DNA of 41,320 bases from an uncultured Bacilli bacterium (lineage in GTDB: Bacteria; Bacillota_I; Bacilli_A; RF39; UBA660). The first letter of the stretch is position 1. Every line of letters starts with the position of its first letter. The notes beneath the pieces are model-generated. The model made no database searches. It was not told where the DNA came from and worked only from the letters and a program-made list of their open reading frames with translations. The stretch is taken from contig CALVOY010000046.1 in NCBI GenBank assembly GCA_944350415.1, forward strand, positions 1 through 41,320, read 5' to 3'. Below, piece after piece: positions 36,564-41,320 of this stretch. Made by a program: the position numbers and the translations under genes.

Positions 36564-37274
36564 ATGGAAGAAAGAAAGTCAGAAAAAAATGTGCAAATTC
36601 ATCCAACTGCACTTATTTATCCGAATGTAGTTTTACATGAAAATGTGTTTGTTGGTCCATATTGCATTATCGGAGAGCCAACCGGGGATTATTATAAAGA
36701 TCCTGAAAATTATCAATTTAAAGTTACAGAAATTGGAGCTAATTCTATTATTAGATCACATAGCGTAATCTATGAAGATGTAACTATTGGGGAGAATTTT
36801 CAAACAGGACATCATGTGACAATACGTGAGGATAGCAAAATAGGAAAAAACTGTTCTATAGGAACATTAAGCGATATTCAAGGAAAAGTACATATTGGAG
36901 ACTTTGTTAGAATACATTCTAATGTTTTTATCGCCCCACTAACAACAGTCAAAAATTATGTTTGGATATTTCCACATGTAGTAGTTACAAATGATATTTA
37001 TCCACCGCTTAATAAATTGGAAGGTGTAACTATTGAAGAATACGCAATAGTAGCAGCTGGTACAATCATTTTACCCGGTAAAACGATTGGTGAAAATTCA
37101 CTTGTTGCAGCAGCTTCTTTAGTTAGTAAGGATGTAGCAGAAAGAACAGTAGTTCGCGGCATGCCAGCTAAAGTGACAGGAAGTGTAGAAGATATGAGAG
37201 ATAAAGATGGAGAACAATTATATCCATGGAAACAATATATAAAAGAATATCGAGGATATCCTTGGCAAAAGTAA
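36564..37274 (+). CDS. Hexapeptide acyltransferase, likely dTDP-aminosugar N-acetyltransferase (FdtC/QdtC-like)
   Basis: This is a 236-aa protein almost wholly built of left-handed beta-helix hexapeptide repeats: IHPTALIYPNVVLHENVFVG, then VTIGENFQTGHHVTIRED, KIGKNCSIG, a turn, AAGTIILPGKTIGENSLVAAAS and the closing VRGMPAKVTG. Such trimers transfer acetyl from acetyl-CoA. In this operon it lies with a FdtA/QdtA-like isomerase and a FdtB/QdtB-like aminotransferase, so N-acetylation of a dTDP-3-amino-3,6-dideoxyhexose is the best reading. Sequence alone does not separate fucose from quinovose type. GGAGGGAG precedes the ATG. The following GT2 gene starts inside its 3' end. Confidence 0.82.
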   Translation: MEERKSEKNVQIHPTALIYPNVVLHENVFVGPYCIIGEPTGDYYKDPENYQFKVTEIGANSIIRSHSVIYEDVTIGENFQTGHHVTIREDSKIGKNCSIGTLSDIQGKVHIGDFVRIHSNVFIAPLTTVKNYVWIFPHVVVTNDIYPPLNKLEGVTIEEYAIVAAGTIILPGKTIGENSLVAAASLVSKDVAERTVVRGMPAKVTGSVEDMRDKDGEQLYPWKQYIKEYRGYPWQK

Positions 37275-38416
37275 AAAAACAATATACAGTAATTTTAACT
37301 AACTATAACGGAGAAGAATATATTTATAATGCATTGGATTCCATTTTTATACAAGATTATCCCAATATTCAGTTAATTATAACAGATGATGGCTCTAGTA
37401 ATTTTGATCAGTTTGCTTTAGAAAAATATATAAACAAACAAAAAAAAAGCAATATCAAAGATATACAGATCATCGTCAACAAAAACAATCTAGGAACAGT
37501 AAAGACTTTAAATAACGCATTAAAAAGAGTAACCGGAGAATTCCTTTTATTCTTTGCCTCGGATGATCAATTAGCGAATGCGAGAGTACTGAGTAATTTT
37601 TCTGCGACATTTAAGGATAGAAGAAAAAATGTTATCACTTCACAATGGATAATTTGTGATCATAGGCTAAAACCAATAAAAAAATATCTAAGTCCTATAG
37701 AAGGATGGTATTTAAACATAGTTGGAGCCAAGCATCAATTTTTTCGATTATGTAAATCTAATATTTATGGATCAGGGGCAACTAGTTATAGAATGACTCT
37801 GTTTCAAAAATATGGATCATTTGATGAAAAATATCGATTGTTAGAAGATTGGCCATTTTGGCTTAAAATATCATGGAATAAAGAAAAGATATTTTATAAA
37901 AATTTCAAAGGATTATATCATCGTGGCGGAGGAATTAGCGAAAGTAAAAAATTAAATCATACGAAAAAAGTGTTTTATGAGGAAATACTAACGACTTACC
38001 GTCAGGAAATGTTACCAAAGCTAAATTGTTTTTCTAACTTTCAAAAAATTAGTATATTAAAAAGTTATCATAATCAAATAGAAAGTTTAAATGATCTTGT
38101 GAATTTAAAAAAGGATTATGCTTATTTAAAAGAAAAAATTGATAGCTATCATTTAAAACCATTATGGAAGTTGGATAAGCTAAATCCTCATATATTTCAA
38201 AAAATTATGATCTTATGGCATTGGAATAAACATGTTCTTCTTACAATTATTTTGTCAATACTATTTAGTTTTTTCTATGTGAATATGAATTATACTAACA
38301 AAAATGATATAATACTATTTGTATGTTTATTCAGTTATATTTTTATTTATATTGGATTGAATTGGTTGACAAAAATTAAAAGAATTTATGAATTAAAACA
38401 AGAAAGAAGTAGATGA
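37262..38416 (+). CDS. Family 2 glycosyltransferase, first of a tandem pair
   Basis: About 384 aa. It is a GT-A domain with YTVILTNYNGEEYI at the start, IITDDGSS (39-46), NNLGTVKTLNNALK (75-88), FFASDDQ (97-103, donor/metal site) and the acceptor motif LLEDWPFWLKI. Two C-terminal hydrophobic helices (about 330-370) anchor it to the membrane. TTG 37262 is the favoured start: GAGG (37252-37255) lies six bases upstream and the protein then begins at the first strand as its paralogue does. ATG 37226 is possible but lacks a site and adds twelve odd residues. It overlaps the acyltransferase gene by 13 nt. It is closely similar to the next gene, pointing to a duplication. Confidence 0.88.
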   Translation: MAKVKKQYTVILTNYNGEEYIYNALDSIFIQDYPNIQLIITDDGSSNFDQFALEKYINKQKKSNIKDIQIIVNKNNLGTVKTLNNALKRVTGEFLLFFASDDQLANARVLSNFSATFKDRRKNVITSQWIICDHRLKPIKKYLSPIEGWYLNIVGAKHQFFRLCKSNIYGSGATSYRMTLFQKYGSFDEKYRLLEDWPFWLKISWNKEKIFYKNFKGLYHRGGGISESKKLNHTKKVFYEEILTTYRQEMLPKLNCFSNFQKISILKSYHNQIESLNDLVNLKKDYAYLKEKIDSYHLKPLWKLDKLNPHIFQKIMILWHWNKHVLLTIILSILFSFFYVNMNYTNKNDIILFVCLFSYIFIYIGLNWLTKIKRIYELKQERSR

Positions 38417-38417
38417 A

Positions 38418-39605
38418 ATGAAAAAATTCACAGTAATAATTACTCATTTTAATCAGATGAGATATATTAAAACAGCTATCCTTTCAATTTTAAATCAGAC
38501 ATATCGTAATATTGAATTGATTATTGCTGATGACTGTTCACCTGATTTTGATTCTGATAAGGTGAATGCTATCATAAAAAAATATAACCACTATCATTAT
38601 GAATACAAAATATTAAGTGGAAAGAAAAATCTAGGAACAGTAAAAAATTTAAATAAAGCTTTAAAAAAGGCTACAGGAGATTATATTTTAATTTTTGCGG
38701 CTGATGATAAAATGGCAAATAATCAAGTAATTGAAAATTTTGTTCATGCGTTTGAAGATCCTAATAAAAATGTTATTACTACACAATGCGAATTATATGA
38801 TGAAAAATTAAAGAAAAAAGAGAAGAATTTTGTTAATGCAAGAATGGCAATGATCCTAAGCAAGCAATCGAGTCAAAAAATATATGAAAAAATGTGTGAA
38901 GGATGCTTCTATGGTTCAGGAGGAACTGCATACCGAAAGAGTATTTTTGAAAAGTACGGATTATTTAATGAAGCCTATCCGTTTGTAGAAGATTGGTCAT
39001 ATTGGCTGTATATTTTAAGAAATGGCGAAAAAATTTATTACGAAAATTTTAACACACTTTGTCACAGAGATGGTGGAATCAGTCATAGTGAATATACAAA
39101 GGAAACTATTCCCAATCATGTAAAACAATATTATAAAGATATTTTAAATATTTATGTTCATGAAGTTTTACCATACCTTGATCAATTTACGACTAGAGAA
39201 AAATATAGAATTTTGCGACAATATAATGAAACAATTTTATATTATAGCTCTTTTGTCCCAGAATTAATAAAGTATCTGAAAACTTTTGATGAAAAGAGAC
39301 TTTCAGATAAAAAATTAAATATATATTGGAAGATGAAAACATTAAGTAAGATATTAAATCCTAATATAATAAAAAAAGTAGAAATTTTACTAAAATATAA
39401 TCATACTGTTCCAATTACAGTAGTATTATGGATCTTACTATGTTTATTAGTTATTAATCGCTTCAATATTGAAAATAAGAACAACTTGATTTTACTTTAT
39501 ATAATTTTATATATAATACTTTATCATATAATATATGCATGTGATAAAATATGGTATTATTTAATATTAAAACGAAGGCAAAAAAAGGAGAATGAAAATG
39601 TATAA
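38418..39605 (+). CDS. Family 2 glycosyltransferase, second of a tandem pair
   Basis: This is a 395-aa paralogue of the preceding enzyme with the same layout: FTVIITHFNQMRYI, IIADDCS (35-41), KNLGTVKNLNKALK (70-83), FAADDK (93-98), a GCFYGSGGTAYRKSIFEKYG acceptor segment, EDWSYWLYI, and two C-terminal membrane helices (about 325-375). It starts one base after the previous stop with only a weak site, implying coupled translation. The pair likely adds two successive sugars of the repeat unit, at least one probably the 3-acetamido-3,6-dideoxy sugar. Its 3' end overlaps the ketoisomerase gene by 8 nt. Confidence 0.88.
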   Translation: MKKFTVIITHFNQMRYIKTAILSILNQTYRNIELIIADDCSPDFDSDKVNAIIKKYNHYHYEYKILSGKKNLGTVKNLNKALKKATGDYILIFAADDKMANNQVIENFVHAFEDPNKNVITTQCELYDEKLKKKEKNFVNARMAMILSKQSSQKIYEKMCEGCFYGSGGTAYRKSIFEKYGLFNEAYPFVEDWSYWLYILRNGEKIYYENFNTLCHRDGGISHSEYTKETIPNHVKQYYKDILNIYVHEVLPYLDQFTTREKYRILRQYNETILYYSSFVPELIKYLKTFDEKRLSDKKLNIYWKMKTLSKILNPNIIKKVEILLKYNHTVPITVVLWILLCLLVINRFNIENKNNLILLYIILYIILYHIIYACDKIWYYLILKRRQKKENENV

Positions 39606-40029
39606 TAGTGGTTTATTTAAATTTAGAAAAATTGGTTCCCAATCTAAAGAACATTTAGGATATTTAACGCCGATAGAAGCACATCAGGAAATTCCTTTTG
39701 AAGTAAAAAGACTTTATTATATATATGGAGTCGGAGAAGAAGAAATAAGAGGCAAACACTCACACAAAAAACTTCATCAAGTGTTAATTTGTGTGAATGG
39801 TAGTGTAGATATTAAATTAGAAAACTTTTTTGGCGATGAAACTTATACTTTAAATGATCCCTCTGTTGGTTTATATGTAGGACCAGATAATTGGCGTGAA
39901 ATGTCAAATTTTAAAGATAATGCAGTTTTATTGGTATTAGCTTCAGAGGAGTATGATCCAGATGATTATATAAGAGATTATGATGAATTTATTCAACATA
40001 ATCAAAAAAAATATGGGGGTTTGAAATAA
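39598..40029 (+). CDS. dTDP-4-keto-6-deoxyhexose 3,4-ketoisomerase (FdtA/QdtA, WxcM-like cupin)
   Basis: This is a 143-aa single-domain cupin. The diagnostic motif is [20 protein letters not shown] (50-69): the H54 and H56 pair corresponds to the active-site histidines of FdtA/QdtA. The opening [22 protein letters not shown] and the [16 protein letters not shown] end are also typical. It moves the keto group of dTDP-4-keto-6-deoxyglucose from C4 to C3, forming the substrate of the next enzyme. Whether the product has galacto (Fdt) or gluco (Qdt) configuration cannot be read. ATG 39598 is preferred over 39592 because AAGGAG ends at 39590. Its stop overlaps the next start (TAATG). Confidence 0.92.
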   Translation: MYNSGLFKFRKIGSQSKEHLGYLTPIEAHQEIPFEVKRLYYIYGVGEEEIRGKHSHKKLHQVLICVNGSVDIKLENFFGDETYTLNDPSVGLYVGPDNWREMSNFKDNAVLLVLASEEYDPDDYIRDYDEFIQHNQKKYGGLK

Positions 40030-41156
40030 TGAGAAAAGTTCCTTTTGCTGATTTTCAACCTTTGCACAATAAGATTGAAGAAGAAATCGCACAACAATTT
40101 CAAGAAGTTTATAGAAGTAATTGGTTTATAAATGGGAAGAAAGTAGATGAATTTGAAGAAGCTTTTGCTAAGTATTGTAACAGTAAATATTGCATAGGTT
40201 GTGGTAATGGTTTAGAGGCAATAGAATTGATCCTAAAAGGCTTTGATATTGGAAAAAATGATGAAGTTATTGTTTGTGCGCATACTTTTATTGCTAGTGC
40301 TTTAGCGATTTCGAAGGCAGGTGCTACCCCGGTTTTGGTAGATGCAAAATTAGATTATTATCTAATGGATGTTGATAAAATCGAAGAAAAAATAACTGAT
40401 AAAACAAAAGCAATTGTTGCTGTTCAATTATATGGACAAGCTTGTGATATGGATAAAATCAATACCATAGCGAAAAAATATAATTTAAAAGTAATCGAAG
40501 ACGCAGCCCAATCTCATGGATCATTGTATAATGGTGCAAAAGTTGGTTCTTTGGCTGATGCTGCAGCATTTAGCTTTTATCCAGGTAAAAATTTAGGTGC
40601 ACTAGGTGATGCCGGTTGTGTAGTAACAAATGATGAACATTTAGCTAAAAAAGTTAGAGAATATGCGAATTATGGTGCAATTGAAAAGTATCATCATAAT
40701 GTAAAAGGAATGAACTCTAGACTGGATGAAATGCAAGCTGCATTTTTAAATGTAAAATTAAAATATTTAGATGAAACAAATCAATTTAGACGCCAAGTAG
40801 CAGAACAGTACTTACAAAATATTAATAATAAAGAAATCATACTTCCACAAGTTGCACCGACAAATGAGCATGTATGGCATATTTTTGCAGTAAGAACGCA
40901 AGAAAGAGAACTTCTCCAAAACTATTTAGCTGAGAATGGAATAAATACAGTTATTCATTATCCGATACCAATTCATCAGCAACTGGCCTACCAAGAAATG
41001 AGTCAAGAGTCTTATCCGAATGCAGAAGAAATAGCGAATACTGTTTTAAGTTTACCAATGTATTATGGTATGAATCAGGAAGATATAGAATATGTTATTA
41101 ACACAATAAATCAATATTCTAGCGAAAAAGAAAAAGCTAAGATATTGCACAAATAA
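40029..41156 (+). CDS. dTDP-3-keto-6-deoxyhexose aminotransferase (FdtB/QdtB, DegT/DnrJ/EryC1 family)
   Basis: This is a 375-aa PLP enzyme of the sugar aminotransferase family. PLP contacts are visible: [10 protein letters not shown] (57-66), EDAAQSHG (157-164, D158) and the Schiff-base lysine in [16 protein letters not shown] (K187). The opening [12 protein letters not shown] is typical of FdtB/QdtB-like enzymes acting on the 3-keto position. It puts an amino group from glutamate on C3 of the sugar nucleotide, between the ketoisomerase and the acetyltransferase. The start overlaps the ketoisomerase stop by one base. A terminator follows, so any rmlA/rmlB genes must be in another unit. Confidence 0.92.
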   Translation: MRKVPFADFQPLHNKIEEEIAQQFQEVYRSNWFINGKKVDEFEEAFAKYCNSKYCIGCGNGLEAIELILKGFDIGKNDEVIVCAHTFIASALAISKAGATPVLVDAKLDYYLMDVDKIEEKITDKTKAIVAVQLYGQACDMDKINTIAKKYNLKVIEDAAQSHGSLYNGAKVGSLADAAAFSFYPGKNLGALGDAGCVVTNDEHLAKKVREYANYGAIEKYHHNVKGMNSRLDEMQAAFLNVKLKYLDETNQFRRQVAEQYLQNINNKEIILPQVAPTNEHVWHIFAVRTQERELLQNYLAENGINTVIHYPIPIHQQLAYQEMSQESYPNAEEIANTVLSLPMYYGMNQEDIEYVINTINQYSSEKEKAKILHK

Positions 41157-41191
41157 ACATATGATAAAACAGTATCTAAAATCAGAAAAAT

Positions 41192-41235
41192 AAAAACAGT
41201 TAAATCTTTATAAAAAGATGACTGTTTTTATTTTA
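41192..41235 (+). terminator. Intrinsic terminator of the dTDP-aminosugar operon
   Basis: The outer stem AAAAACAGT (41192-41200) / ACTGTTTTT (41221-41229) and an inner stem ATCTTT / AAAGAT are separated by small internal bulges, and TATTTTAT follows. It sits 36 bp after the aminotransferase stop. Confidence 0.8.
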
Positions 41236-41320
41236 TAAAATACAGAGATAAAAATTATAAAAAATTGACACATTTTTTGTATATGCTTCTGAAATAAAAT
41301 ATTTAGATTTTTAATTTCTA

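Noticed and set aside
41265-41300. A perfect TTGACA near the right edge that could start a new promoter
   Set aside because: No -10 element at 16-18 bp follows; TAAAAT at 41295 is 24 bp away. The window ends before any gene, so it was not called.

Overview
The window is about 41 kb of very AT-rich DNA from a walled, low-GC Gram-positive bacterium, most likely an uncultured gut-type member of the Bacilli (Erysipelotrichales/RF39-like). This placement is inferred from gene content: PcrA, NAD-dependent LigA, GatCAB, LtaS-type sulfatases, a LytR-CpsA-Psr protein, strong AGGAGG-type ribosome binding sites and many extended -10 (TGnTATAAT) promoters. Several genes end in TGA, so the mycoplasma code is not used. 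Genes are tightly packed, with frequent 1-30 nt overlaps. I saw no tRNA, rRNA, insertion sequence, prophage or CRISPR array, and no gene-free stretch over 300 bp; the longest gaps are 4877-5108 (about 230 bp) and 36365-36563 (about 200 bp).

Layout. 1-595 (minus) is the N-terminal part of an NMT1/SsuA-like substrate-binding protein. 758-4876 holds an HTH-ABC ATPase fusion, its ABC-2 permease and a membrane-bound HTH regulator behind three 21-bp repeats. 5109-5273 is an isolated 54-aa membrane protein with its own promoter and terminator. 5367-17568 is a long same-strand informational block: pcrA, an unknown gene, a sugar nucleotidyltransferase, an unknown membrane-anchored protein, a HipA/CtkA-like kinase, ligA, an unknown gene, a polytopic membrane protein, then gatC-gatA-small ORF-gatB. 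17627-20987 holds an unknown membrane protein, a double periplasmic-binding-domain GGDEF protein with a degenerate DGNEF motif, and a YihY/BrkB protein.

21023-32575 is a cell-envelope block: two LtaS-like phosphoglycerol-transferase paralogues, a LytR-CpsA-Psr wall-polymer ligase, a secreted glucosaminidase ending in a dockerin-like module, a membrane-anchored beta-sandwich protein encoded 9 nt after it, and a six-unit PASTA protein without a kinase domain. Predicted outside domains in this block carry recurrent closely spaced cysteine pairs.

32679-41156 is a surface polysaccharide locus: a GT-C-like membrane protein, a Wzy/O-antigen-ligase-like protein, three family-2 glycosyltransferases, and a hexapeptide acyltransferase, a FdtA/QdtA-type ketoisomerase and a FdtB/QdtB-type aminotransferase. 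The last three are the steps that turn dTDP-4-keto-6-deoxyglucose into a dTDP-3-acetamido-3,6-dideoxyhexose. RmlA/RmlB, which would supply the precursor, are not in the window.

The best candidates for something undescribed are the dockerin-bearing autolysin with its adjacent membrane-anchored beta-sandwich partner (a possible one-to-one cohesin-dockerin-like wall hydrolase anchor), the orphan HipA-like kinase overlapping ligA, the degenerate sensor GGDEF protein, and promoters placed inside inverted repeats at gatC and at 17.6 kb.
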